NCBI RefSeq assembly: GCF_037975245.1
Contig: NC_092570.1
Location: 13,092,501-13,156,500 of the forward strand
DNA: 64,000 nt
From: Apostichopus japonicus
Lineage: Eukaryota; Echinodermata; Holothuroidea; Aspidochirotida; Stichopodidae
Direction of reading: 5' to 3'
The number at the start of each line of letters is the position of its first letter. The stretch's first letter is position 1. Of the stretch, positions 51,736 to 63,415 are shown piece by piece. The position numbers and the translations under genes are program-made. The notes under the pieces are model-generated. The model worked only from the letters and a program-made list of their open reading frames with translations. It ran no database searches and was not told where the DNA came from.

Positions 51736-52954
51736 ATGGCCGGCTTTCTTACTAATGTTGGGATTCTTTTCAGTTTGACTTTTTGTCTCATTTGTCCCTT
51801 TGCGGAAGGAATAGTGGATACCATAGACGCACAGGTAAGAGGGAGTAACGTTGTCAAATCAGGGGTATGGCAATAAACTGCTGTTGGATCTGATTCACGG
51901 AACAGATTGATCAAATGTGCACTGAATTATGCTTTCGTTCGTCCTGAAGAGGTATTTATCTTGAAAAATCGTCAAATACTCCATGCGATTAATGTAGATG
52001 ACAGTAATATGTATAACATTATGTGGTCAAACAGATTATCCACAGTGAGTGCCGGAACAGAGAAATATACTTTTCGTGCTTTATTTGACAAAAGTTATCT
52101 CCTAGACAAAATACGAATTCGCACCACCATTAACAGTGAAGTTGAAGTTGAATTTGTTCCAGAAGAGCAGTTCATCTCTACGAGCGTTGGTTCGAGGGTT
52201 TATGCTGGTGAACAGATAATCAATAACCTGTACCGAGGTAGATATATTTTACTCGAAAAGCAAATTTCAACCAAAGCTGTCATCAACATCAATGACCCAT
52301 GTTCCTAGCAATAGTCAGAGGATCGTCAGGTGCAAATGGGGATATTATTTAAGTATAGAAAATCCTTTCATCAATTTAAGAAACATCTATCAGGACTGTG
52401 TATCACTATCTCTCAACTTAAACATAACTAATCAACTGCAACTTTCATTGACACCCTCCAATTTTACAAGTAACGCTGCATCAATGGAGTTTCGTTGCAC
52501 CAGTGATCCACCTCGTTTGATGCGCTGGACTATTATAACAGCCAATGGTGACATTCTCGACTATAGTTCCTATGATGTCATCAAGGTAAGCATAAATACC
52601 ACCATAACTCAGAGACCAGGAGAGACTATACTAAACATTATAGAAGCATCTCCTGGTGGTAATGATATACAGGAAGTGAGGTGCTCTTCCTATGATACAT
52701 TGACACAGGTGAATGTTACGTCACACAGAGTAGTCACAGAAGACAATGATGTGAAAACAACTGTTACGCTAAATGATTCTACGGAGGCAACTACGGAAAC
52801 AACCTCTGCTATCTTAACAGCATTCATTGTTACTTTGACGTATATTGTCTGTATTATAATCATCGTTCTAATCCTCTTATGTGGAAAGTTAAAGCGAGCC
52901 ACCAACAATCATGCGTCACAGACATCACGTGACATAGACTTACACAATATTTAA
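51736..52954 (+). pseudogene. Ig-like transmembrane receptor, copy D, disrupted and tail-less
   Basis: It starts with the family signal peptide (MAGFLTNVGILFSL...). TAA at 51874-51876 replaces the tyrosine of the conserved RQYTAY motif, next to an R-to-W change. The frame then stays open to about 52216, where a one-base insertion shifts it. The remaining modules continue in a new frame from 52292 (MTHVPSN) to TAA at 52954. A deletion removes the stalk segment between TTVT and the TTETT stretch. Another removes the whole cytoplasmic tail after RDID together with part of the 3' flank, so the NPVY and YINI motifs are gone. Even without the stop and frameshift it would be a membrane protein without a signalling tail. 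Confidence 0.88.
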
Positions 52955-53934
52955 ATGTGGTAGATCGTTCTTCATTGGATAAAGGAACAGCAGAAAAAGA
53001 GGAAGAGAGATGCATGTTAACATAGATCAACATGTAATGGTATTATAATATAAAGCAGATGACGTCAAATTTCACAAATGAATAACCCAACGTCAAGGGC
53101 TTCAAACCGATGTTTATGCATATTGGAACATTGAAGGTGGTACATGAATGACATCATATTCCATTCTGCGTTTCAACGCACAGAGACATATGATGAGGCC
53201 TCCCATCAGGACGGAAAACAGTCATACATGGATACAGATCAACACTGGGAGAAGTTAGAGAGATATATAGAGAGGGAGAGAAATCAGGATTTACCCTCAT
53301 TTAGGCCCATATATATGCCTCTTACGAAATAACCAATATGCTTAGCCCACTGTGTAATAATATACTATCAACGATTTGTTGTATGCAAATTAACATTGAG
53401 AGAAGAGGTTTGAGGGATATCATTAAGTCCAATGACGTCATTTGTCTCTACACTACATGTCTTGTTATAGTTATTTAGTACACAAGATATCGCCATGCTA
53501 TGCTCACAGACTATACCAGCTTTCTGTATCTATAATCTATACTGTGTAATAATACAGTAAACAATCTGTGACAAATTCTAATAATTCTACAAAATATGAA
53601 CAACGATGAGGGCCTTGGGAGGCATTCAATACCATGTTTACTGGTATACGAAACACTTTTCGAAAGAGACACTTCTCTTTATATAAGTACTCCTATGTTC
53701 TTTGACGTAGTTTAACAAAAATGCCTGTTTATAAAATTAGCCTTTACGGAAATATTTCAACATGAAACTTGTAGCATAATATTCTTCATGAAAAATATTT
53801 AAAAATTGAAAAAGATTAATACTATAGCAGTTAGGAAGACTTTTATTTTTACAATTAAAGATTGTACTGAATTGCTGTCATTATACTTTCTCTTTTATTG
53901 ATAATAATACAGCAAAGAGCAGCGAGCAGGGAGT
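52955..53934. other. 3' flank of copy D
   Basis: This matches the 3' flanks of copies A to C up to about 53600, with TGACGTCA at 53060 and 53433. Beyond that, unique AT-rich DNA. Confidence 0.6.
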
Positions 53935-54880
53935 TGTTTATACTTTTTATACACGTCTGTAACATTCTGGACAATTTCCTGTTTCTCTATTACTTTTATG
54001 TTAGTAAAAACAAAAATTATTTGTAAGAGTGAAAGTAGGATGTGAAAGGTTTGGCTGTTTTGTCTTTAATAGAAGGTTTGTTTGAAAAATGAAACTTTTT
54101 CAAAATTTTCTATAACTAATAAGTGTTGTCACATGTAGTATACGTGTATATAACTGTGATGTTGTTTATACTTCTGTAACGTTCTGGACAATTTCCTGTT
54201 TCTCTATTAGCTATAGGTTCGTAAAAACAAAACTAATATGTGTAAGAGTGAAAGTAGGATGTGCAAGGTTTGACTGTTTTGTCTGTAATAGAAGGTTTGT
54301 TTGAAAAATGAAACTTGTTCAAAATTTTCTATTACTAATAAGGGATTGGTGCTATCACATGTAGTATACGTGTATATAACTGTGATGTTGTTTATACTTC
54401 TGTAACGTTCTGGACAATTTCCTGTCTCTCCATTATTACTTATATGTTCGTAAAAACGAAAAAAATATGTGTAAGAGAGAAAGTTGGATGTGCAAGGTTT
54501 GGCTGTCTTGTCTTTAATAGAATGTTTGTTTGAAAATTTAAAGTTTTTCAAAATTTTCTATTATTAATAAGGGATTGGTGTTGTCAAATGTAGTGTACGT
54601 GTATATAACTGTGATGTTTTTTATACTTCTGTAACATTCTGGACAATTTCCTGTTTCTTCTATTACTTATCTGTTGGTAAAAACAAAAACAAAAAATGTG
54701 TGAAAGTAGGATGTGCAAGGTTTGGCTGTCTTGTTTTTAATAGGTTTGTTTGAAAAAGGAAACTTTTTCAAAAATTTATATTACATATAAGGGATTGGTG
54801 CTATCACATGTAGTATACGTGTATGTAACTGTGATGTTTTTTATACTTCTGTAACGTTCTGGAAAATTTTCTGTGATGTT
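53935..54880. repeat. Satellite of about 220 bp, four to five copies
   Basis: TTCTGGACAATTTCCTG recurs near 53965, 54182, 54408 and 54637, with a variant near 54858 (spacing 217-229 bp). Units include GTGAAAGTAGGATGTGCAAGG and ATAGAAGGTTTGTTTGAAAA. Minus-strand open frames at 54207-54551 merely read through this repeat. Confidence 0.9.
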
Positions 54881-56494
54881 ATTAGGTTCAGTTTCTGTCT
54901 TTTCTGTTTACTCTACAATACAAAAAAATCAAAAAAGCAACTGGCGAATAAACAATTGTGTCCATAGCGTTAATCAGTGATAGTTGAATTAGTAAAAGGT
55001 TAAAACAAAATCAGGATAGTAAACAACTTGTTTCCTATGATTAAGGTATGATGGGATGGGCAAGTAAAATGAATTCACTTCATGTGAAAATAAAGATGAT
55101 GAATAATAATATAAGTAATGGTGGCAAAGTGATTGGTGTCTTCATTACATATTAATAGCTGCACCTACTTCGTAACTGAGCTGCTATAAGGTCTTTGTTG
55201 AGTGAAGCCACCGGTTCTGAATGTAAAAGATTTTGCGATATTGTCTCGCTCCGTGCATGCTTTAATTAGTTCATAAAATGAACATATGTTACATCACTAA
55301 GTCATAAGTAACCGTGTTATAAGTGTTTCGAACTCTGCAACCAATTTATCAGGACTAAACAAGTTTTATGACACTGGATCCTTACTGGCGACATTGTTAA
55401 TGAAACACTGTGAAACATTTTTATTAAGTTGAAAAGAACAAAGAAATTTGCAAAAGTTGAAATTTTTGTCTTTAATCTCCTTCTCTGTCTGGGTTGTATC
55501 GTATGGAATTTGGATGTAGTTACTTGTTACGCTGTATACTATATATATATATATGGCTATATCGCACCTCCAGCAAAGAAATTTATTGTAGAGATCAAAA
55601 CCAACCAAGAGACTGGATAAGTGAGCAGAACTTGTAAAATTTAAATTACTTATCATCCCGTTTTAGCAACCAAAAAGAATGATTTCTTTCAAAATTGCTA
55701 CATAATTTTCCCATTCCTTTTGCAATTGTTCAAAATGTACCTTTAACATTTATATTAAAAACATTATCGATTGGTGCTAACAGTTTCCTTGTTCAATATA
55801 CTTCTATAAATCCAAGAGACTTTTATCAAATGAATCTATTTCATAGATTTATTCGACTTAGTTGAATGTTTTGATTACAACAAGGAAATCCGCAAGCAGT
55901 TAATGATATTAACAGCTCGCGCAGTTCATGACATTAATATCTCAACCTCCAAATTTTGGCAATAAACAATTTGAGCAACAGGATCGAAGGAATCGGTTTG
56001 GGTGTACCATACATTTCACGATATAAAGCAAGTTGCTCAGTCAGTCTGTGCGTTCCAACAGCCACGTCTGTCTTGAGATGTGTCAACATTCGTCTTTGCA
56101 AAATGTGAATGTACGACCCTGGTTATTAGACAACTTTTGGCAGTTTAGAATTTCATGAGGGGGAGGGAAAAACGCGTTTCATAGTCCCTCCTTAGTTTAT
56201 CTTGCTTGTCACCCACTCCTCTTCCTGCCCACTATGGAATTTCTGGTGCCGCCAATGCCATGGACAGTCATAGACAATGTAAAGTAATGCTGTAAATGAA
56301 TAAACAAATTATGACAATGGTCGTGCGTTCTCTAACCCAATAACAAAAGACGGATGTCATTAATTACGAACGATATGTTTTGACAAATTGTCATAACAGG
56401 GAAGTTTGATGGAACGGAATTAGGTTACAAAGAAATGATAATATCCAGGATGTAAGTTTTCAAGTTAGCATTGTCGGCGAGAATAACGAGAAAT
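54881..56494. other. Intergenic DNA
   Basis: AT-rich sequence with a short (TA)n near 55540. I see no gene, RNA or repeat family. Confidence 0.4.
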
Positions 56495-56728
56495 ATGAAT
56501 ATTCGTGTTTTAATACTTTTGTTGATTTCTGCAATTGATCTTTTAGTAATCAACGCTGGTTTTATGACAAATACAGATGTGGAGGTGACAGGTAATCACA
56601 TTGCTGAGTCAGGAGTGCGACTTTACACCTCATATATGGTTTCGAAAGTTACCTGTCTTACATTAAATGTAGTGTCTTCCTGGACACCCTATTATACCGA
56701 ATGTGCAACTGTTGATTTTCAAATATAA
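56495..56728 (+). pseudogene. N-terminal receptor-family fragment E
   Basis: The 77-residue frame starts MNIRVLILLLISAIDLLVINA, a clear signal peptide. It continues with a strand like the start of the receptor family (NHIAESGVRLYTSY against NVVKSGVRQYTAY in copy B), then diverges and stops at TAA. A further short open stretch in another frame (NLTCPT...ISWII) follows. No second or third module, helix or tail is found downstream. It is either a decayed paralog or the first exon of an unresolved gene. Confidence 0.5.
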
Positions 56729-58314
56729 CGAAACTTAACTTGTCCAACTGAGACAGACATTAAGAATAATACAATGATCAGTTGGATTATACAATTTGAG
56801 GAAAAACTTTTTTCGACCGACACATATACTTAGGTATTTACGCTTTTCGTTTAATTAGTTCCACTAACGTTAAATGCGTAAAACATCAATGGAAGGGAAT
56901 CTTATTTTATCATATATAATTGACAGTGTTTTCTGGCTTCAACTACGCACACCCAGTTACGCAAAAACACAAATTTGCAAAAACGATGGATATACAAACA
57001 ACGCACGCACACATTAGGTCAACAACATTAGAGCACTGCCATTCTAAGCAGTTCGGTAAAAGGAGTTCGAATCAACGAGGTTACGTACGTAGATACCAAG
57101 GATTCACAAGAACCACATCAAGATGACAAGAACGATCGAGTTTCTGGTGTTACTACTGAAGCTAAGGGAACTGGCTCTCAAATATTGCATGCTAGTGGTA
57201 CTTGTTGTTTGCTCGATCATAAACTCATAAGTTTGTACATAGTAATACAAAGGCGAGTACCATTTCGTCATACTCATAATTAACGATATTGGCGATAAAC
57301 CTACCCGAAGGATCGAACGTTAAAAACAACGTGGTTAACTTACTTCCGTATTCGGAGACAAACAACAAGGATAGCCGTACTTAACCATACAAGCAAAATT
57401 TTGTCAGAATTGCACAGTATATACTCCACGTTAGACAGTACAAAGATACAATGTGATAACCACAGTGGAAGTGGCAGAATTGTGTGGAGTATATTATGTT
57501 ATATACTTGCTTTACGTGTTAGTTGTTATAAATCTCATCTCGTTGTTGAATCAGTAGCTAAATACTTGCATAGGTTTCCTAGCTTTGATTGGAGTTTCCT
57601 ACTCAAAATTTGTAGATCGGGCTTTTGGCGTTGCAAAGCAAGTTAATGATTAAACTCGATTTCTCAAGAAATGTCACTCAGACAGTTTTCCTGTTATCAT
57701 AAATCCTTTTCGAAAACAAACAAATATATAAAGCAAAACAAATCCACTGTGTGTGTGAATTTTCAGCATATTACAGAAATGGCTTCAATGACCCTAGAGC
57801 AGCACCCCCTCCTTTACAAATTACTTCATTCGCAGCTGGAACTCCCATAAAGATTCAGCTCATTGACTAACTTAGCCGGGGAATTTTCAGTCAGCACAAT
57901 CTCGCACTTACAGCTGCCAATAAAGTGCTTAAGTATATCGTTTAACTATATGCCTTTCAAAGCACCATTGGACGTCTAAATTTGGGGTCTGGGGAAGGAG
58001 CACATCCAAACCCCCTTTCATAGAATTCGGCTTTAATAACCCCAGGTCAGCTCCTCTCCTATATAAATTCATTCGAAATTGGAAATTTTGAATATACTCC
58101 CACTGCTCGGCTCCCTCCACCCCCCCCCCCCCCTCGACCCCACCACCAACTACCTTCGAATTCATGTGCTGGACACTATGACCTGACGCTAAAATGCAAA
58201 ATTATGATTATACTATTTAACATGTATTATAGCTGCTATCGCATATCATTTAAGCAGAACTTAGTTTGAAATTATTTGAAAAGTAGCTTCCACGTGTAAT
58301 TTTGAGCATACATC
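56729..58314. other. Intergenic DNA
   Basis: Unique sequence with a C-run near 58121. No supported gene. Confidence 0.4.
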
Positions 58315-58863
58315 TTATAGTTTTTTGTGATCCCAAATTCTAGTTTTTAAATGTCTCACAATTTTGTCGCCTTCTTGTATAGAGCCAGGTGAAATTATCC
58401 TAATACAACTTCCTGCCCAGCCCAAATGAGGAAAATAAATGAACCCCATAGCTGATAGCTGATCTGTTAACTCATTATCTGGAAACATCAACATTATTAA
58501 ACAATCACTAAGAAACAACTTTGGGACAAAGTCCTTGAAAAAGGGTCTCATAGACAGAGAGGTGAACACAAAGGGCACCTGTTTTTGGAAGACCCCCATC
58601 GTCTGGGAGAGTTTTGGTACTGTATCTGTTGACGTATGGGGTAAGCAGTGGTTTACTCTTCTTGGTACACATGGAGGAAAAAGCAATGTGATCCCAAGAA
58701 TAAAGGCATAGTCATATATCAACTTCCTGCAAGGAATTGACAGGTCATTGAACTCAATGAGCATCACGAATTTGTATGGGGATCCTATCACAGGGAGGGG
58801 GAAATCTAAATTATAGCAATTCCTAATTTCCGAAAAAAAAGTAATGCTCCCCCCAAAAATCAT
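58315..58863 (-). CDS. Unrecognised 182-codon open frame
   Basis: ATG-initiated on the minus strand and long for this AT-rich DNA. It is rich in Phe, Pro and Leu with stretches such as SMRPFFKDFVPKLFLSDCL. No signal peptide, convincing membrane helix or known domain is visible, and there is no second copy in the window for comparison. It could be a chance frame, an exon or part of an unknown repeat. Confidence 0.2.
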   Translation of the reverse strand: MIFGGSITFFSEIRNCYNLDFPLPVIGSPYKFVMLIEFNDLSIPCRKLIYDYAFILGITLLFPPCVPRRVNHCLPHTSTDTVPKLSQTMGVFQKQVPFVFTSLSMRPFFKDFVPKLFLSDCLIMLMFPDNELTDQLSAMGFIYFPHLGWAGSCIRIISPGSIQEGDKIVRHLKTRIWDHKKL

Positions 58864-59986
58864 ACGTGTCAGGTTTTACTCTCACTTTGATAGACAGTTA
58901 CAAGTATCACGTTTGTGTATTGCTTGGCCAATTAACATCAATGAAGACATTGTTAGCCTATTAGTAGTTGTATACACATCCATCTCCATAATGGCTGAAC
59001 CGGATTTTTAACATGTGATATGTGCATTATGATGCCGGTGTTTGTGTTTCAACATCTTTAAAGCGCTATGTAGATTTTAACTGGTTGTTCACGGTCTCTT
59101 TCTCACTAATCGTCTTATTTGTATTTGTCTTAAGATGCTAGGAAAAGAAGATTTCATTTACTAAGGTTACTTGGGTAAGGTTGGGTATGCCGCTATCGAT
59201 CTCGTGCCACTGTGATACGGTGTGAGAAAGGGGTGATGTTTGGGATAAGGTAGGATGTTCTGCTGCAAATGGAACCCTAACTGACTGCAAACATGAAACA
59301 TGATACACAATTAGATGTAATGTTGTTGGTTTCAACATGTACCAACATGCACCACTGTTAACTTATACAAATAGTATTGCAATACATACAGAGTTAAAGC
59401 GAGCTACAATCAAAATCAACTTCGATAAAATTTCGGCATATGTGCATGATTGTTGACCGTTTTCAATATACTGATATCAACATAGGCCTACTATTGGCTG
59501 CATGCTCTTTATCAACCCAAACTCGTTCATAGAAATCTTGTTCGGAATTATACACATGTATTATGGATAATGATTTCTCAAATTCTGCATCAGTTGTAAC
59601 ATTCCTTAAGCACATGCATTCTGATAGGAAGACATTAAAACCTCGAACTTTATGATTTATTGACAGTCGAAAAAGTTGGAGTTGTTCTCATATCCGTTTA
59701 CTTCAAAATTTACATTGATTAGACGAAATTTTGTTGGAAGATTAAAAAAGTGGTTCACTAAGTGGATGCGTACTCATGAGCAGCACATGAACACGGTTAA
59801 ACTGTTTATAAACTTTCGTTTGAATTATGAAAATATAGGTGAGTCTATGGAAACGCCTTTATACTTATGATGCTTTAATATACAAGTTTGAACTTCAGCA
59901 ATTGAGGACAGGATATGTCATACGTTGTTACAGTTCCTTGATATCATCGTTAGTGAACCATTGACACTGTGTAAGGATAGAGTAAC
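58864..59986. other. Upstream region of receptor F
   Basis: AT-rich unique sequence with no similarity by eye to the upstream DNA of copies A to D. Confidence 0.4.
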
Positions 59987-61243
59987 ATGTTCGCTTCATA
60001 CAGACCTATGATGGATAGATCAGCTAACAATCGCATTATCTGCACTCTGCTCTTGCTTAACCTGTTGACTGTAGTCACCGTGCCATCCCATGGCCAAATA
60101 ACACTGGACGTCAACGTTGGTATCAAGCGCATAACAAACGGGGTCAGGAATTACGTCTTGCGTGGTTCGAAGCAACGGAATAACCCCGAGGTTAGGATTA
60201 CTTGCGTTTCTCTATTACCATTTCCTTCCAATCTGACACTCTTTCGTAACCATTCGGACGAGATTGAAGCGGAGGAAATTTTAGAAAACAGGATAAGCAA
60301 GACCGCTACAAAGATTGATCCCCTTGGAATGTTCACTTGTCGTCAAAGATTCGAGTCAAGGAAAACATCCAGTTCTACAGGAGTCGTGATGATTTTGTTC
60401 GAATCAGAAACTACTGTAAATATAACTAAAATAGACACTCGCTACGATCCTGTAATGTCTAGTGTTGGTGAATTGGGATATTACGGAGAAAATGTTCTAA
60501 TCACTTGCCTTAGAAACGTGCAAAACAAAAAGGGGATATTTTTTTCATTCCACGAGGTTACACTTCCCTATAACTTTACTCAATTAGGTTGTTCAAATGA
60601 ACACACGTCGCCTATGAAGATTTTAAGAGAGCTGGAAGTTGCTATTTCACCCGATAACTTCACTGACGAAGATTTGGAGGACTTGACTTTTGTCTGTAAA
60701 ACCATGCCTCCTCGATTGACGTACTGGACAGTCATTGGAGCCAATGGGAACATGATGAACTTCAACGAGCTAACCCACACGGTGAAGGCGAGCTTAAACG
60801 TAACCATAAAACAAACTGCTGGTGAAAGTAGCCTCAGTTTAGCTGAAGCAGTAATAGGTGGTAATGGTATCCATACAGTTAAATGTTCATCTTACGACAC
60901 TCGGGCCCACGTGGTTGCTGTTGCGCGTCGTGATGTAGGCCAAGAGAAAGCAGTGCCATCTCCGTCTGTTTCTAAGTCTGTTAGTGTTGTGTTGATAACA
61001 TTTACTTCAATGTTGGGAGTAATTACTTTCGTCTTAGTCGTTATCATAGTTAAATTGCGTCTTTATCAAAATGTGCAGGATATTCCCATTTCACACCAGG
61101 ATGATGTGAAAACTGAGGTTATTTCGAAAGACACAGAGATGCAAGATAACCCACTCTATATGGCCTTTTCTGAAACGTCGAACCAGTACAAGTCTGTAGA
61201 AAAGCAAGACGATCTTGAAGATGGCGAAATTACAGTTTTATAG
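59987..61243 (+). CDS. Diverged intronless Ig-like transmembrane receptor, copy F (intact)
   Basis: A 418-residue type I membrane protein and a clear distant relative of copies A to D. A signal peptide with hydrophobic core ICTLLLLNLLTVVTV ends near SHGQ (37); M8 or M9 could also start it. Three modules show cysteine pairs 73/118, 174/202 and 237/300. The third contains PPRLTYWTVIGANGN and VKCSSYDT, matching PPRLMRWTVITANGD and VRCSSYDT of copy B. A membrane helix spans about 332-355. The 60-residue tail keeps an NPLYMAFSE motif (388-396), aligned with NPVYMSYSE, but ends DGEITVL instead of TYINI. ITVL at the very end resembles a PDZ-binding C-terminus (inference). It is on the same strand as the other copies, in non-duplicated surroundings, so it may represent the older family lineage. 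Confidence 0.85.
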   Translation: MFASYRPMMDRSANNRIICTLLLLNLLTVVTVPSHGQITLDVNVGIKRITNGVRNYVLRGSKQRNNPEVRITCVSLLPFPSNLTLFRNHSDEIEAEEILENRISKTATKIDPLGMFTCRQRFESRKTSSSTGVVMILFESETTVNITKIDTRYDPVMSSVGELGYYGENVLITCLRNVQNKKGIFFSFHEVTLPYNFTQLGCSNEHTSPMKILRELEVAISPDNFTDEDLEDLTFVCKTMPPRLTYWTVIGANGNMMNFNELTHTVKASLNVTIKQTAGESSLSLAEAVIGGNGIHTVKCSSYDTRAHVVAVARRDVGQEKAVPSPSVSKSVSVVLITFTSMLGVITFVLVVIIVKLRLYQNVQDIPISHQDDVKTEVISKDTEMQDNPLYMAFSETSNQYKSVEKQDDLEDGEITVL

Positions 61244-61680
61244 AATACTTGGACTGTCATAAAGAATATTAGACATCTTCGTTCTTAGGATTTCAGGGAA
61301 ACATCAAGGGGCACATCAGTTATTTAGTCCCTATATGTACCATAGAAATCTTGCCATATGTGGTTCTTAATTACTAACTCGGAATGCAAACAACTGTTTC
61401 TTAAATTGCATTGACAAGTATAGTATGCACCAACGCACGGTGTGTAAAAGGCACTGTAAAATTCAATCCACCCACCACATACTTGCAAGCTGAAGGTTTT
61501 ACGATAAGGAAGTGTTGTCTTTTCTTCGGAATAGCTGATCCTTGATTCACTCATTAGTAGGTTCATTGTTGCACGTTTGAAATGGAGAGTCTGTTTCACA
61601 ACTTATATACCTCGGTACTCAGCGAAGACCACATCCTATGGTAAACAGTGATCGGATAAAGTTATTTTGCGTATTAACCA
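61244..61680. other. 3' flank of receptor F
   Basis: Short non-coding stretch between the receptor stop and the LINE tail. Nothing recognisable. Confidence 0.4.
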
Positions 61681-63415
61681 TTCAATTTTTCAATTTCTTT
61701 ATTCCAGTATAAATTATAAAATTTATAAATAGGACACATAAGAATGATACATGAAAGACGTAAACATGTACAAACATGAAAGCATGAACAAAAAAAGAGA
61801 AATAAGATGGAGGATTAGAAGTTTTAAAGATTAAAAGGATTATAACAGAGATTCTAAGAACCCATTTTGAATATAAATGGCTGCTCTGTAGATAAATGAG
61901 TTCCTAAAAAGCATAATTCTAAAAGATGGCAAGATATAGGATTACGTAGATTGTACTTGTTGGTTCTATTGCACAGAGAGATCAACTCGCAGTGAAGTGG
62001 GTGATCTTTAAAACTATGTATATTCTTAGCTAGTCTTATGAATTCATTTTTAGCAGCAATGTTTACTTTACCAACAAGGCTTTCATATCTGAGATTAAAT
62101 ATATTTGAGGAGTACTTCAAGAAACATCTGATTCTTGTCTTGTCCTTTTCAAATAGAAGGTGATACCAGACAGGAACTGCATACACGATAACTGGCAGAA
62201 TTGATGAGTTATACATTAGAATGAAAATAAGGAGTAATGTATGCCAACGTTGATACAATATAATACACCTTAGACATTGTTTTAGATATATGTTTAGTAA
62301 AGACTAACTTGGCGTCAATATAGTAATAATAATAACTAAGATTTATAATCCGCTAATTATAATCAAAATAGTTGTCAAAAGCGCCATACATATAAATATG
62401 AATAGAAAGAAAAGCAAAAATAATAATGCAACAATGAAATATAGTTACAAATCAAATTGAAAATGTTTAGCATAGAGGTAGGTTTTTAGTTTAGATTTGA
62501 AAAGTGATTTATTAGGTATACATTTTAAATGGTTCGGGAGGGAATTCCACAATTTGGGACCAGGAAACTGAAAAAACACGGTTGGCATAAGTAACCCCAT
62601 TGGTCCTAGGTTCAAGGAGGGTAATAAATTTTGACTGACGGGTGGCACGCTTGTATTGCTTTACTATTAGAAGTTCTAAAAGGTAGTTTGGAGATAAATG
62701 ATTATAAATACAATTGTGGATTATAATAAGGACTTTGCAATGTATACGCGTTTCAATTGGAAGCCAGTGTAATGCTTTAAGAAGAGGGGTAACATGTGTA
62801 AACTTAGTTTGCTTGAAGATAAGTTTGGCAGTCAATATCAACTCCTAAGTACATAGTATAAGTTACCCGCTCGACAATGGAGCCTTGAACATAAGTTTTC
62901 TGATCCCTGGTCTGAATGAGACCATGATGTTTAATATTTATGTTTTCAAAAATTATTTCTTTAGATTTCTTAGGATTAAGTAAGAGGTTCTTCTGCTCAC
63001 ACAAATTGACCATTTTATCAATACTTGATTTATAGTCATTTTGATTTTTAAGGTGTTTCCGCTTTGAAATGTTACGGGATATAGCTGTATCATCAGCGTA
63101 CTTAATTAGCACTACACCCCAGAAAAGAACGTATATCATCTGTGCATATTGTAAATAGTAACGCAGAAAGAGGACCTCCCTGGGGGACTTCCACTGTAAT
63201 ATTTGATTCCTCTGAGTAACCTTTCTGTAGCTTGACTTGTCGGGACCATCCTTGTAAAAAAATTAGCCAACCAGTGTATAAGCCATGGCTCATCGATAAA
63301 ACTACACAAACCTTGGATTAACCGATTTGGTAAAACCGTATTAAAAGCACTTGAAAAATCTAAAAATAAAACTTTAGTGACTGTTGTGTTACAAAGAATG
63401 TTTCTATAGTTCTCA
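61681..63415 (-). mobile_element. LINE (CR1/Jockey-like) reverse transcriptase fragment, interrupted
   Basis: Minus-strand order: LFLDFSSAFNTVLPNRL (about 63385-63325), PQGGPLSALLF (about 63185-63145), KYADDTAI with the YADD catalytic motif (about 63100), then YLGVDID near 62840. The frame resumes at about 62314 with AKLVFTKHISK, then an IVYAVPVWYHLL thumb-like end to 61854. The 3' end has an AATAAAGAAATTG-type tail near 61690. The 5' part (endonuclease and N-terminal RT) is missing and several frameshifts occur, so it is a dead truncated copy. The clade is assigned from motif style only. Confidence 0.75.
62322..62830 (-). mobile_element. Second LINE 3' end nested in the first
   Basis: The 509-bp insertion is flanked by an 8-bp duplication, GTCAATAT (62314-62321 and 62831-62838). 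On the minus strand it encodes, with frameshifts, a typical post-RT segment (LKALHWLPIETRIHCKVL, then LSPNYLLELL) and PKLWNSLPNHLKCIP near its end. It finishes in a TTATTATTATTACT tail. Removing it rejoins the host LINE reading frame exactly. It is a 5'-truncated retrotransposition. Confidence 0.85.

Noticed and set aside
54207-54551. 114-codon minus-strand frame
   Set aside because: It reads through two units of the 220-bp satellite and repeats itself.
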